Source: JAIVHC01 sp049975505
GTDB taxonomy: Bacteria > Desulfobacterota > Desulfuromonadia > Desulfuromonadales > Desulfuromonadaceae
Direction of reading: 5' to 3'
DNA: 64,000 nt
Assembly: GCA_049975505.1 (NCBI GenBank)
Contig: JBNGCY010000001.1
Location: 54,288 to 118,287 of the forward strand
The notes beneath the pieces are model-generated. The model worked only from the letters and a program-made list of their open reading frames with translations. It was not told the origin of the DNA and made no database searches. Made by a program: the position numbers and the translations under genes. Numbering within the stretch: the first letter of the stretch is position 1; the number at the start of each line of letters is the position of its first letter. Of this stretch, positions 43,711-52,985 are shown one piece after another.

Positions 43711-44472
43711 ATGCCCAACATAACCATGCTTACCATCAACAGAGACAATTACTCCTACATTCTTAAGCTTGATGGTGTCACCATCGCCATCGATCCGGGA
43801 GAGGCGCAGCCGGTGCTCGATTTCATAGATAAGGAAACATGTAATTTAGATTTGATCCTCAACACCCACATGCATCAGGATCACTGCGGGGGGAATTTAA
43901 GCTTAAAACAGGCTACGGGATGTAAGATCATGGGCTGTGATATGCGCATTCCAGGAATAGATGCCATCTCTGCTCACGGAGAAGAGCTGCCGGAGACGGG
44001 GGAAAAGCTTCAGGTTCTGTCTACCCCCGGGCATACCCTGAAGGATTGTTGCTACTACCTCCCCCCTGAGGGTGAACACCCTGGAGCCTTGTTTTCCGGC
44101 GACACCCTGTTTTCCGGCGGCTGCGGGCGCGTTTTCGAGGGGACAATTGAGCAGCTGTTTCAATCCCTGCAAATCCTTGCAGATCTACCTCCTGACACTC
44201 TGCTCTACTGCGGACATGAGTACACCCTGGACAACTACCGTTTTGCCGAACACATCGAGCCGGATTCAGTCGCAGTTCGAAATAAGCGCCACCAGGTGGA
44301 ACGGTTGCGCAAAAAAGGGGAACCCACCCTGCCTGTTTCCCTGGCCGAAGAGCTGGAGACCAACCCTTTTCTGCGCCCTCAGGATCCCGCATTGCGTCAG
44401 GCACTGCACATGGATGATGCCGGTGAACTGGAGGTGTTTACCGAGTTGCGCAAGCGCAAGAATCGGTTCTAA
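43711..44472 (+). CDS. Metallo-beta-lactamase fold hydrolase, glyoxalase II-like
   Basis: 253 residues with the metal motif THMHQDHCGGN, the later histidine in TPGHTLKDCCYYL, aspartate in ALFSGDTLFSGGCGRVFEG, and YCGHEYTLDNYRFAEHIEP, followed by an HAGH C-terminal domain. It probably hydrolyses S-lactoylglutathione or a related thioester. The start MPNITMLTINRD at 43711 follows AGGAG by about 6 nt; an ATG at 43651 is rejected. A glyoxalase-like role in a possibly glutathione-poor anaerobe is uncertain. Confidence 0.88.
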   Translation: MPNITMLTINRDNYSYILKLDGVTIAIDPGEAQPVLDFIDKETCNLDLILNTHMHQDHCGGNLSLKQATGCKIMGCDMRIPGIDAISAHGEELPETGEKLQVLSTPGHTLKDCCYYLPPEGEHPGALFSGDTLFSGGCGRVFEGTIEQLFQSLQILADLPPDTLLYCGHEYTLDNYRFAEHIEPDSVAVRNKRHQVERLRKKGEPTLPVSLAEELETNPFLRPQDPALRQALHMDDAGELEVFTELRKRKNRF

Positions 44473-44522
44473 GCAGAATCTGATTTATCCCCTGTGACAT
44501 GCCGACGCTAGAGGTCAGATCG

Positions 44523-45767
44523 CTATTCCCCAGTGTTAGCGGTACGCATGCCGCGGATGCGCTGGTACAGACTGGGATGGGAATAGTGAAAAAACACATA
44601 CGCCGGATGCGGGGTCAGATTGCTTAAGTGATTGACAGACAATTTCTTCAGCGCATTTATCAAATCTTCTGCATTGTGGTGGCGCACGGCAAAAGCGTCT
44701 GCCGCATATTCGTTGCGACGCGACCACATGTGCATGAGCACTCCGCTCAGAAGGGAAACCGGGCTATACAGCAGGGCAAAGGCCACCAGACCTACATGGA
44801 ACACGGCCTGCTCCACCCCGAGAGAGCGCGAAAACACCGCATATTCCAGAAACAACGAGAGGAGAAAAAAGATAACTCCACTCTGAATAATCGACAGCAC
44901 CAGCGCCTGCTGAGTATGTTTCTTCTTGAAGTGACCGATCTCATGCGCCAATACCGCAACAACCTCCTGCGGGGTCAAATCCTCTACCAGGGTATCAAAC
45001 AGAACGATACGCTTTTTCGCGCCGAGTCCGGTAAAATACGCATTGGCTTTGGTAGAACGCTTCGAACCATCAAGCACATAGATATCCCTGACCGGGAAAT
45101 CCACCTTGGCCGCAAAGGCCTCAATCGCACCCTTAAGATCCCCATCCTCAAGGCGGGTCTGCTTATTGAACAGCGGCACTATAAGGGTTGAGTAAAACAG
45201 GGTAAAAAACAGGCTGAAAGCGGTTACACTCAACCACGCATATATCCAGAACATCTCTCTGGTCTGATAGTAGAACCAGGCTATTCCCGCCAGCACCACG
45301 CCACCAATCAGGGCGCCGAGTACCCATCCCTTGAGTTTGTCGGTCACAAACGTACGCACGTTCATAGTATTAAAGCCAAAGCGCTGCTCTATTACAAAGG
45401 TGTGGTACAGATCAAAAGGAATACTGATAACATCCTGAGCCAGAAACAGGATGCCGAAAAAAATCAGGGCCTGGACAATGCCGTTAGCAGATATCTGGGC
45501 TGTCAGCTGGTGTAACCATGCAAAACCATCGCACAGCAGAAAACCCAGCAGGAGCATAAGACTGAACGTGGAGGTTATAAAGCCGAACCGTGCAGTAGCT
45601 TTCTGATACTCCTGTTGTTGGCGATACCTGTCCGCATCATAAAGCCCCTGCAGCTCGGCAGGAGGTTCATGTCCCATCCAGCGCGCGTTCAAACCTTCCA
45701 GAACCCGCTCCAGCACGTAATCCACCAGCAGAAAGACAATAATAAGATTTAAGACCACTGTTTCCAT
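44523..45767 (-). CDS. M48 family metalloprotease, Ste24/CaaX protease 1-like
   Basis: 414 residues with about seven hydrophobic segments and the zinc motif VLAHEIGHFKKKHT. The last ligand is in SRRNEYAADAFAV (Glu). The N-terminal membrane region and GSKRSTKANAYFTGLG are like Ste24 rather than HtpX. Bacterial Ste24-like proteins probably degrade membrane proteins. It is 62 bp after the DUF4395 gene on the same strand. Confidence 0.9.
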   Translation of the reverse strand: METVVLNLIIVFLLVDYVLERVLEGLNARWMGHEPPAELQGLYDADRYRQQQEYQKATARFGFITSTFSLMLLLGFLLCDGFAWLHQLTAQISANGIVQALIFFGILFLAQDVISIPFDLYHTFVIEQRFGFNTMNVRTFVTDKLKGWVLGALIGGVVLAGIAWFYYQTREMFWIYAWLSVTAFSLFFTLFYSTLIVPLFNKQTRLEDGDLKGAIEAFAAKVDFPVRDIYVLDGSKRSTKANAYFTGLGAKKRIVLFDTLVEDLTPQEVVAVLAHEIGHFKKKHTQQALVLSIIQSGVIFFLLSLFLEYAVFSRSLGVEQAVFHVGLVAFALLYSPVSLLSGVLMHMWSRRNEYAADAFAVRHHNAEDLINALKKLSVNHLSNLTPHPAYVFFHYSHPSLYQRIRGMRTANTGE

Positions 45768-45829
45768 ATGGATAGGGGTTGTAGCAGATTGATCTTAAAA
45801 CGCAACCGGAAATAACTGCGTAGAGAGTT

Positions 45830-46270
45830 TTAATGGTTGAAAACGCGGCGCACCAGAGGATAAACCTTGCACGCCACGCAGAAGCGGAATATCGCCTCAA
45901 GTGAGGCAAACAGCGCAAGCACGGAGGCCAGAATCAAGGCCAGGCTGCACCACTGCATTATCCATGCAACGGTAATGCAGGCCGCAAATACAAACCCGGT
46001 TCGAGCGGCAAAAATCTTCGGCCCAGCATTTGTCATGCGCGCTTCGATCCGGATGCGCCGCAAAAGCAACTCTGCCATTATGTTGAACAGGCTGTAGGCA
46101 GGACTGAGAAATCCGCGCACGAAAAAATCCAACGTCAACAGAACAATAATCCACTTGGCCGGGGTCAGGATAAAGGCCAGCATCCCGACAACGGTAAATA
46201 AAGCATTTACCTGAACCACTCTCTCGTTAACCTGATGACAGGATATAGGACAAACCTGAGACATTTGCAT
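45830..46270 (-). CDS. DUF4395 membrane protein
   Basis: 146 residues with about three hydrophobic segments. It starts MQMSQVCPISCHQVNERVVQ, whose CPISC pair and following residues are typical of DUF4395 proteins, some of which accompany thiosulfate or thioredoxin-like genes. Function unknown. The second Met (46264) is an alternative start. Confidence 0.8.
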   Translation of the reverse strand: MQMSQVCPISCHQVNERVVQVNALFTVVGMLAFILTPAKWIIVLLTLDFFVRGFLSPAYSLFNIMAELLLRRIRIEARMTNAGPKIFAARTGFVFAACITVAWIMQWCSLALILASVLALFASLEAIFRFCVACKVYPLVRRVFNH

Positions 46271-46458
46271 ATTCTCCTCTATATAAATTTTCTACTTCGG
46301 AAATTCATCCAATTTTCAATATATGCAATAATACATATCTACGGATTCCATGTCCAGAATATTTTTCCGCCCTGATATATCAAATCTACACCTTTTGTGT
46401 CTCGCATTTTTGTGCCCGGCATTGCATGTATTCCTTAACATGTTAGTCTGATTAGAAA
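46271..46458. promoter_or_regulatory. Non-coding region upstream of the 2-oxoacid oxidoreductase
   Basis: With the repeat that follows, this is 305 bp without a gene between the divergent DUF4395 and oxidoreductase genes. It is A/T-rich and should hold both promoters; no clear -35/-10 pair or operator was identified by eye. Confidence 0.35.
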
Positions 46459-46538
46459 GTAACTGTTAAGTAGGGGTCGTGTAGCGCCCATGCTAATGGG
46501 TGGCATAAGGCCCACAGGTTGTGGTGATGAATAGCTAC
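46459..46538 (-). mobile_element. Miniature inverted-repeat element, copy 7 (80 bp, core-less)
   Basis: Ends GTAACTGTTAAG and GAATAGCTAC. The flanks ATTAGAAA (46451-46458) and ATTAGAAT (46539-46546) match at 7 of 8 positions. The two arms join directly as CCCAT-GCTA-ATGGG, so the central hairpin cassette of the larger copies is absent. It ends 37 bp before the start codon of the oxidoreductase gamma-alpha subunit. Confidence 0.85.
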
Positions 46539-46575
46539 ATTAGAATTAACATTTAAACAGGGAGGAATCCGTTTT

Positions 46576-48279
46576 ATGTCTGTAGATATGACAGTTAAAA
46601 TCGGCGGCGAAGCCGGCCAGGGAATCCAGACCGTAGGAGACCTTCTGTGCCGCGTATCCCGAAAGGCCGGTTATTATTTTCTTGCCGTCAACGACTATGA
46701 ATCCAGGGTGCGCGGAGGGCATAACTTTTTTCAACTGCGCATCAGCGACAAGCCGGTACTTGCACCCGCATCTGCGGTGGATCTGCTTGTTGACCTGGAT
46801 GGGATCACGTGTAAACAGCATGGGCACGAACTCACGGACGACGGAATAATCCTGTGCCGCCCGGAGCAGAAACCGGAGGGGAAGCAGATTCTGGCTGTGG
46901 ATTTCACCACCCTGGCGAAAGATGCAGGCGACAAAGCGACGGAAAACACCGTGGCCGCATGCGTATGCCTCGCTCTGCTTGGGGCTGAAAAAGAGCTGTG
47001 CCGCAAGGTGGTTGAAATGCTTTTTGCCCGTGCGGATAAAAAGCTGATTAACGCAAACCTGAAGGCAGTGGAGACCGGATTTGCCCGCGTACACGAATCT
47101 GACTTAAAAGGCTGGGAGCTTACCTGGAAGGAACAACAGCCAGCAGGAGCCATGCTCGATGGAGCTAAAACCCTGGCTCTGGGGGCTGTAGCTGCCGGCT
47201 GTCGCGTGGGAGCATTCTACCCCATGTCCCCTGCCACGGGAATTATGACTCAGTTGGTGCAACTGGCTGAACTCTTTCCCCTGGTGGTGGAACAGGCTGA
47301 AGATGAGCTCGCGGCAGTAAATATGGTGATCGGCTCCAGTTTTGCGGGATCCCGGGCACTTACCGCCACAAGTGGCGGTGGTTTTGCCCTCATGACAGAA
47401 GGGATAGGCCTTGCTGCTATAACCGAAACCCCGCTGGTTGTCATCAACGCCCAGCGACCCGGGCCCGCTACCGGACTGCCCACGCGCACCGGTCAGGGCG
47501 ATCTGCTCTTTACCCTCCATGCTTCTCAGGATGAATTCCCCCGTTTTGTTCTCGCCCCATCCACAGTGGCCGACTGCTTTACCACCATGCAGCGCGCCTT
47601 TTATCTCGCCGATACCTATCAGGTTCCGGTGGTGGTACTGGTGGATCAGTACCTGGTGAGCACCTCAATGCTCGTAGAAGAGAAGCTCGCGATCAGTTCC
47701 GATGCTGCTCCTTCCGGTGTTCCGGAATCACCGAAAAATCCGGAAGCCTATGAACGCTTTGCCTTTACCCGGGATGGAATTTCACCCCGCCTGTTCCCCT
47801 GCCTGAGCCGGGCTCTGGTAAAAGCCACGGGCAATGAACACACTCCGGATGGGCATATCAGCGAAGATCGGGAAATCCGCAACGCCATGGTGGAAAAACG
47901 TCTGGCAAAACTCCCGGCCATGAAAAAGGAACAGCGCCCTCCCCTGCTCCACTACGAAGATGCCGAATGGCTTCTGGTGAGTTGGGGCTCCAGCTACGGT
48001 ATGGTGCGTGAAGCTGTCGAGATATTACGCGAGCACAAATATGAAGTTGGAATGATGCATCTGGTGGATATCTGGCCGTTACCTCAGGAACCTCTCCAAA
48101 GCATTCTCAACGAGCACAAATGGCTGCTGGTAGAGCAGAACGCCACCGCTCAGCTTGGCTGGATGCTGCGTGCCGAACTCGGAGTAGAGCCTCAGGACTC
48201 GATCCATCAGTACGATGGCAGACCTCTCGAAGTAGACCGCCTGGTAAAACTAGCGCAGAAAAGATTGGAGGTTGAATAA
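46576..48279 (+). CDS. korA: 2-oxoacid:ferredoxin oxidoreductase, fused gamma-alpha subunit
   Basis: 567 residues. The N-terminal 180 form the gamma domain (VKIGGEAGQGIQTVGDLLC, ESRVRGGHNFFQLR); the rest is the alpha domain with YPMSPATGIMTQL, EDELAAVNMVIGSSFAG and SGGGFALMTEG. Together with the beta subunit it cleaves 2-oxoglutarate or another 2-oxoacid with CoA and reduces ferredoxin, allowing the reductive or oxidative direction. Substrate is by family; korA is a likely name. GGAGG stands about 10 nt before the ATG. Confidence 0.87.
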   Translation: MSVDMTVKIGGEAGQGIQTVGDLLCRVSRKAGYYFLAVNDYESRVRGGHNFFQLRISDKPVLAPASAVDLLVDLDGITCKQHGHELTDDGIILCRPEQKPEGKQILAVDFTTLAKDAGDKATENTVAACVCLALLGAEKELCRKVVEMLFARADKKLINANLKAVETGFARVHESDLKGWELTWKEQQPAGAMLDGAKTLALGAVAAGCRVGAFYPMSPATGIMTQLVQLAELFPLVVEQAEDELAAVNMVIGSSFAGSRALTATSGGGFALMTEGIGLAAITETPLVVINAQRPGPATGLPTRTGQGDLLFTLHASQDEFPRFVLAPSTVADCFTTMQRAFYLADTYQVPVVVLVDQYLVSTSMLVEEKLAISSDAAPSGVPESPKNPEAYERFAFTRDGISPRLFPCLSRALVKATGNEHTPDGHISEDREIRNAMVEKRLAKLPAMKKEQRPPLLHYEDAEWLLVSWGSSYGMVREAVEILREHKYEVGMMHLVDIWPLPQEPLQSILNEHKWLLVEQNATAQLGWMLRAELGVEPQDSIHQYDGRPLEVDRLVKLAQKRLEVE

Positions 48280-49140
48280 ATGTCAACAGTCAAAGATTTC
48301 GCCAATGACTATGAAAATAAATGGTGCCCGGGATGCGGCAACTTCGGGATTCTACAGGCCATGAAAAAGGCTTTTGTAGCCCGGGATCTTTCACCTCATG
48401 AGCTCCTGATTGTATCCGGGATCGGCCAAGCAGGAAAGACTCCGCATTTTCTGGAGTGTAACTTCATACATACCCTCCATGGGCGTGCCCTTGCAGTAGC
48501 GAGCGGGGCGAAACTCGCCAATCACGATCTTAATGTCGTGGTAAATTCGGGCGATGGTGACTGTTACGGCGAGGGGGGTAACCATTTTATTCACGCCGTG
48601 CGTCGCAATCTGGATCTGACCCTGCTGGTGCACAACAACCAGATCTACGGCCTCACCAAGGGGCAGGCATCTCCAACCACTGAAGAGGGAATGATCACCA
48701 AAATCCAGAGTCACGGGGTTCTCAACCGCCCTTTCCGCCCTCTGGCCGTAGCCTTGAGCCTCGGAGCCGGATTTGTCGCGCGCGGATTCTCCGGACAACC
48801 ACAAGAACTTTCCACTCTGATCCAGGCCGGCATGAACTACAAGGGCTTCAGCCTGATCGACATTCTCCAGCCGTGTGTCTCATTCAATCATCTGAATACC
48901 GCTGCGTGGTACAAAGAACGCATTGTGGATGTGAATTCCCTCGAACACGACCATCAGGATCGCCAGGCGGCGATGCAACTGGCTATGGAATGGGAAGAGC
49001 GTATCCCGGTGGGGATAATATTCCAGAAAGATGAAGAGGATTTTACCACGCGCAACCCCTGGCTGCAGGACGGACCCATGTTACACCGAGAATATGATGT
49101 CGATAAAATAAATGCCTATATCGAAGGTATGTATCAGTAA
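48280..49140 (+). CDS. korB: 2-oxoacid:ferredoxin oxidoreductase, beta subunit
   Basis: 286 residues, starting one base after the alpha stop codon, so translationally coupled. It binds thiamine diphosphate and an iron-sulfur cluster: WCPGCGNFGILQAMKKAF, GDGDCYGEGGNHF (ThDP motif) and NNQIYGLTKGQASPTT. No separate ferredoxin-domain subunit is present, as in two-subunit enzymes of this group. A terminator follows. Confidence 0.9.
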   Translation: MSTVKDFANDYENKWCPGCGNFGILQAMKKAFVARDLSPHELLIVSGIGQAGKTPHFLECNFIHTLHGRALAVASGAKLANHDLNVVVNSGDGDCYGEGGNHFIHAVRRNLDLTLLVHNNQIYGLTKGQASPTTEEGMITKIQSHGVLNRPFRPLAVALSLGAGFVARGFSGQPQELSTLIQAGMNYKGFSLIDILQPCVSFNHLNTAAWYKERIVDVNSLEHDHQDRQAAMQLAMEWEERIPVGIIFQKDEEDFTTRNPWLQDGPMLHREYDVDKINAYIEGMYQ

Positions 49141-49153
49141 GAATATACGCACG

Positions 49154-49182
49154 GGCCGGGGATTTAATTCACCGGCCTTTTT
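49154..49182 (+). terminator. Rho-independent terminator after korB
   Basis: GGCCGG (49154-49159) and CCGGCC (49172-49177) make a short G/C stem with a 12-nt loop, followed by TTTTT. It is 13 bp after the korB stop codon. Confidence 0.8.
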
Positions 49183-49259
49183 ACGCCACATCTATCTGAA
49201 AACCTGGTTTTGCATCCTTCAACAGCCATATTTACAATCTCGTTACGGGGCATGACCCA

Positions 49260-51917
49260 ATGACAGCAGAAAAACTCGATCATCACGGACATCAACTGCA
49301 TATAAGTGCTCCATGGGCTGTTTCAAGTGACGAAATAGCACGACAACTTGAAATTGATCCCGCTAAAGGACTTAACAAAAAGCAGGTGCGCAGCCGTCTG
49401 CACACATATGGCCCCAACCTGTTGCGTAAAAAACAAAAAGTCAGTGCCTGGCAGATTCTTCTGAATCAGTTCAAAAGCCTGGTGATAATTTTACTTGGAA
49501 TTGCTTCTGCAGTCGCTTTTCTGTTCGGCGAATGGATTGAAGGCTTTGCGGTGGCAATTGCCCTGGTGTTGAATGCGGCAATCGGTTTTCTGACCGAGCT
49601 CAAAGCCGCGCGCTCCATGGAGGCGCTGCACCAGCTGGAACAGATCAAAGCGCGGGTTCACCGCAATGGCCACAACAGCGAGATCCCCGCTGCCGAACTG
49701 GTTCCTGGAGATGTAGTCCTTATTGATGCAGGGGATATAGTTCCCGCCGACCTGCGCCTCATCGAAGCCAATCGTCTACAGGCGGATGAGTCCGCCCTGA
49801 GTGGGGAATCGGTTCCCGTTGATAAAAATACCGCCACACTGGACGAATCCACCCCTCTGGCTGAGCGCACCAATATGCTCTTCAAAAGTACCCCTGTCAC
49901 TTCCGGTTCCGGTGCCGGAATCGTCACCGCCACCGGAATGCAGACCGAAATCGGCACCATCGCCGGCCTGGTTCAGGAGGCCGAGGATGAAATGACCCCC
50001 CTGGAAAAACGTCTGGAGCGCCTGGGGCGACGTCTGGTACTTCTCACTCTGGTAATGGGAGCAGTGGTGGCCGTGGCCGGGATCATCGGGGGCCGAAATG
50101 TGGTGCTGGTGCTTGAAACCGCCATTGCCATGGCAATTGCAGCCGTTCCGGAAGGGCTGCCGGTGGTGGCAACCATCGCCCTGGCACGTGGAATGTGGCG
50201 CATGGCGGCACACAATGCCCTGATCAGCCAACTATCCGCCGTCGAAACCCTGGGGGCCACGACGGTAATTTTTACCGACAAAACCGGAACCCTGACCCAG
50301 AACCGCATGCAGGTAAACCACCTCATTCGTGCCGGGGAAGAAATTGACCTCAAAGAGAGCAATCTTGAGACAATACACCGGGATAGTGTCGCGCAACGGA
50401 TGCTTCAGGTCGGGGTTCTGTGTAACAATGCCTCAATTGACAACGGAAAAGAGATGGGAGACCCCACTGAAACCGCTCTGTTACGCATTGCGGAAGCCTC
50501 CGGCATACATCGTCATACCCTGCTGGAGAAATATCCCGAAATTCGCGAAGAGGCCTTCAGTGCCGATACCAAGATGATGGCGACCCTTCACCAACATGAA
50601 GACAGGATAAGCGTTGCGGTAAAAGGCGCGCCGGAAGCGGTATTGCAGTGCTGCATCCGTGTGGCAGACGCCGACACGGAAAAAGAACTCTCCGATAGCG
50701 AACGCGCCCGCTGGGAAGAGAAAAACCTCGATCTTGCTTCCCGGGGGATGCGTATTATCGCCCTGGGTTACAAAACCACGCAAAACAAAGATGATAATCC
50801 CTATCAGGATCTTACCCTGCTCGGGTTTGCCGTCCTGCACGATCCGCCACGCGAGGATGTTGCCCAGGCCCTGGAGGAATGCGCCACCGCCGGCATTCGG
50901 GTTATCATGGTCACAGGTGATCATCCCGCAACCGCACGCGGAATAGCCGCGGCCGTGGGGCTGGATGCTGCGGAAGAAACCACCCTGCTGGGTGATTCAG
51001 TCCAGAACATCGATACCCTCTCTGCCCAAGAGCAAAAGAAGGTTCTCAACGCTTCTATTTTCGCCCGTGTCACTCCGGAACAGAAACTCGCCCTTGTTTC
51101 ACTCTATCGCGACAAAGGGGAGATTGTCGCCATGACCGGGGACGGCGTCAATGATGCACCGGCGTTGAAGAAAGCCGATATCGGGGTCGCAATGGGACAG
51201 CGCGGCACCCAGGTGGCCCGCGAAGCTGCGGATATTGTGCTCAAGGACGATCGCTTCGGCACCATTGTGACTGCTATCCGCTATGGGCGGGGTATCTTTA
51301 ACAATATCCGCAATTTCATCTACTACCTGATCTCAGGCAATGTCAGTGAAGTCGCCATTATCACCCTCGCAACCCTGGTAGGCGCTCCTCTACCTCTTCT
51401 GCCCCTGCAGATTCTGTATATCAACCTCATCGGTGATGTGTTCCCCGCCCTGGCACTGGGGATGGGAGGAACCCGTCCACATATCATGCAACAGCCACCG
51501 CGTGATCCGACAGAGCCGGTACTGACCCGCCGCCACTGGCTGGGTATCGGCGGGCACACCCTGGTTTTCTCTGTCGCCGTACTGGGTGCTTTTGCAGTAG
51601 CCCTTCTACTCTGGGAGTTACCTCCTGAGCGTGCCGTCACCATCTCGTTCTCATCCCTGGTGCTGGCACGGCTCTGGCATGTCTTCAATATGCGCAACAC
51701 TGCCAGCCCTGTACTCCGCAATGAGATCACCACCAACCCGCATGTCTGGGGGGCTATAGCAATCGGTGGAGGGCTGTTAGTCTCAGCTATATATATTCCT
51801 GGTCTCTCTGGGATCCTCGGTCTGGCTCCGCCGAATATGCATGAATGGCTTTTGATTCTCGCAGCGAGCCTGATTCCTCTGGTTGTAGGTCAGGCCGTGA
51901 AGATACGTAAAGTATAA
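49260..51917 (+). CDS. P-type cation-transporting ATPase, calcium-type (P2)
   Basis: 885 residues with about ten membrane segments. The phosphorylation motif IFTDKTGTLTQNRM is near residue 340, the TGES loop is SALSGESVPVDKN, and the hinge is AMTGDGVNDAPALKKADIG. PEGLP in AVPEGLPVVATIALA and the N-terminal cation-ATPase domain point to the SERCA/PMCA-like calcium group rather than heavy-metal or potassium pumps. Ion and direction are inferred. The gene ends 43 bp before the phosphatase gene, which may be cotranscribed. Confidence 0.9.
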   Translation: MTAEKLDHHGHQLHISAPWAVSSDEIARQLEIDPAKGLNKKQVRSRLHTYGPNLLRKKQKVSAWQILLNQFKSLVIILLGIASAVAFLFGEWIEGFAVAIALVLNAAIGFLTELKAARSMEALHQLEQIKARVHRNGHNSEIPAAELVPGDVVLIDAGDIVPADLRLIEANRLQADESALSGESVPVDKNTATLDESTPLAERTNMLFKSTPVTSGSGAGIVTATGMQTEIGTIAGLVQEAEDEMTPLEKRLERLGRRLVLLTLVMGAVVAVAGIIGGRNVVLVLETAIAMAIAAVPEGLPVVATIALARGMWRMAAHNALISQLSAVETLGATTVIFTDKTGTLTQNRMQVNHLIRAGEEIDLKESNLETIHRDSVAQRMLQVGVLCNNASIDNGKEMGDPTETALLRIAEASGIHRHTLLEKYPEIREEAFSADTKMMATLHQHEDRISVAVKGAPEAVLQCCIRVADADTEKELSDSERARWEEKNLDLASRGMRIIALGYKTTQNKDDNPYQDLTLLGFAVLHDPPREDVAQALEECATAGIRVIMVTGDHPATARGIAAAVGLDAAEETTLLGDSVQNIDTLSAQEQKKVLNASIFARVTPEQKLALVSLYRDKGEIVAMTGDGVNDAPALKKADIGVAMGQRGTQVAREAADIVLKDDRFGTIVTAIRYGRGIFNNIRNFIYYLISGNVSEVAIITLATLVGAPLPLLPLQILYINLIGDVFPALALGMGGTRPHIMQQPPRDPTEPVLTRRHWLGIGGHTLVFSVAVLGAFAVALLLWELPPERAVTISFSSLVLARLWHVFNMRNTASPVLRNEITTNPHVWGAIAIGGGLLVSAIYIPGLSGILGLAPPNMHEWLLILAASLIPLVVGQAVKIRKV

Positions 51918-51960
51918 GAATGCAGGTAACAATAAACAATACGTAGGAGTGGTTAAAAAT

Positions 51961-52713
51961 ATGGCAGAAAATCCTGCAAATGACCTGGCCGGCAATATCC
52001 AGCAACTGCTACTTCCAAAAGCCACGCCAACATGTACCTGGTGCTGCATAGGCGCAAGAAACCGTATGGCAGTCGGAGTTGGGGGTGATTTTTTTGATTT
52101 CGTGCCCACCAACGATGGATGCCAAATGATCATGATCGGCGATGTTACCGGCCACAATGTGGCGGCATCGGTGGTTATGGCTCTACTCTATGGCTATATT
52201 CACCGAAGCATTGAAGAAGCATGTTCTCCGTTAGATGTAGTACGAAGAGTGAACAGCTTTCTCAAAATGTTCGGTGAACGCAGTGAGGTATATGATCATC
52301 TGTTTTCCTCAACCCTGTTTTTTGGAGTGATTGTCCCAGAGACCCTGCAAATGCATTATGTTAATGCTGCACACCCACCTCCGTTAGTGCGTCGCGATGG
52401 CAAACTGTTTGAACTTGAAGCAAATGCGCCCCAGATCGGTTTCTTTGAAATGGAAGATGATATTGCAAAAACTTTTCACTTCAAAAAAGACGATCGTCTT
52501 TTTCTGTACACCGATGGCGCAAGCGAACTTTCCAATAGTCAAGGGGAAATGTATGGAGTTAAGCGTCTTAAAGAAAAGCTGAAGAAACATCAGGGCAATC
52601 ATCAGCAATTCCTTGATGATCTCTTTAACTCCCTGCGGCAATTCAAGGGCTCTGCTCCTCTTCAGGATGATTGTACCGGTATCATCGTCGATTTCCATAG
52701 GCCCTATTCGTAA
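51961..52713 (+). CDS. PP2C-type (SpoIIE/RsbU-like) serine phosphatase
   Basis: 250 residues with the SpoIIE catalytic fold: GGDFFDFVPTNDGCQMIMIGD (cut here to GGDFFDFV and IGDVTGHNVAASVVMALL), HPPPLVRRDGKLF and FLYTDGASELSN. The aspartates bind two metal ions. No N-terminal sensor domain is present, so another protein must supply the signal, typically for an anti-sigma-antagonist partner switch; none is nearby. The ATG at 51961 follows GGAG by about 11 nt; a GTG at 51949 overlaps that site and is less likely. Confidence 0.88.
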   Translation: MAENPANDLAGNIQQLLLPKATPTCTWCCIGARNRMAVGVGGDFFDFVPTNDGCQMIMIGDVTGHNVAASVVMALLYGYIHRSIEEACSPLDVVRRVNSFLKMFGERSEVYDHLFSSTLFFGVIVPETLQMHYVNAAHPPPLVRRDGKLFELEANAPQIGFFEMEDDIAKTFHFKKDDRLFLYTDGASELSNSQGEMYGVKRLKEKLKKHQGNHQQFLDDLFNSLRQFKGSAPLQDDCTGIIVDFHRPYS

Positions 52714-52826
52714 AAAAACTATCGTACTAGACCCAATAAACCACTAGTTGCAAAAAGTGCCAACTTTTGACTTGCGCCGATTCATGGGTATCCTACCTGC
52801 TCTTTTATTCAAATGGATGGTCGGAT

Positions 52827-52919
52827 ATGAAAAGGATATGGGACTCTGAAGAATTGGCCGCATTTTGGAGTTTAAGCTTTGTTGAACTCCAGCTACTGAA
52901 AAACAAACCCGCCCCATAA
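52827..52919 (+). pseudogene. Remnant of a Tn3-family transposase N-terminus (DUF4158)
   Basis: A 30-codon reading frame starting MKRIWDSEELAAFWSLSF and ending NKPAP then TAA resembles the start of DUF4158, the N-terminal domain of Tn3-family transposases (MKR.W..EEL...W.L...EL.LL.NK). The match is judged by eye and the rest of the transposase is missing. No Tn3-type terminal repeat was seen around it. It is probably a decayed fragment. Confidence 0.5.
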
Positions 52920-52985
52920 TCAGCTTATCACAAGGGAAAATGATGGACGTTGGTACTCCTAATGACCTGGGCCGCTATTAGAAAT

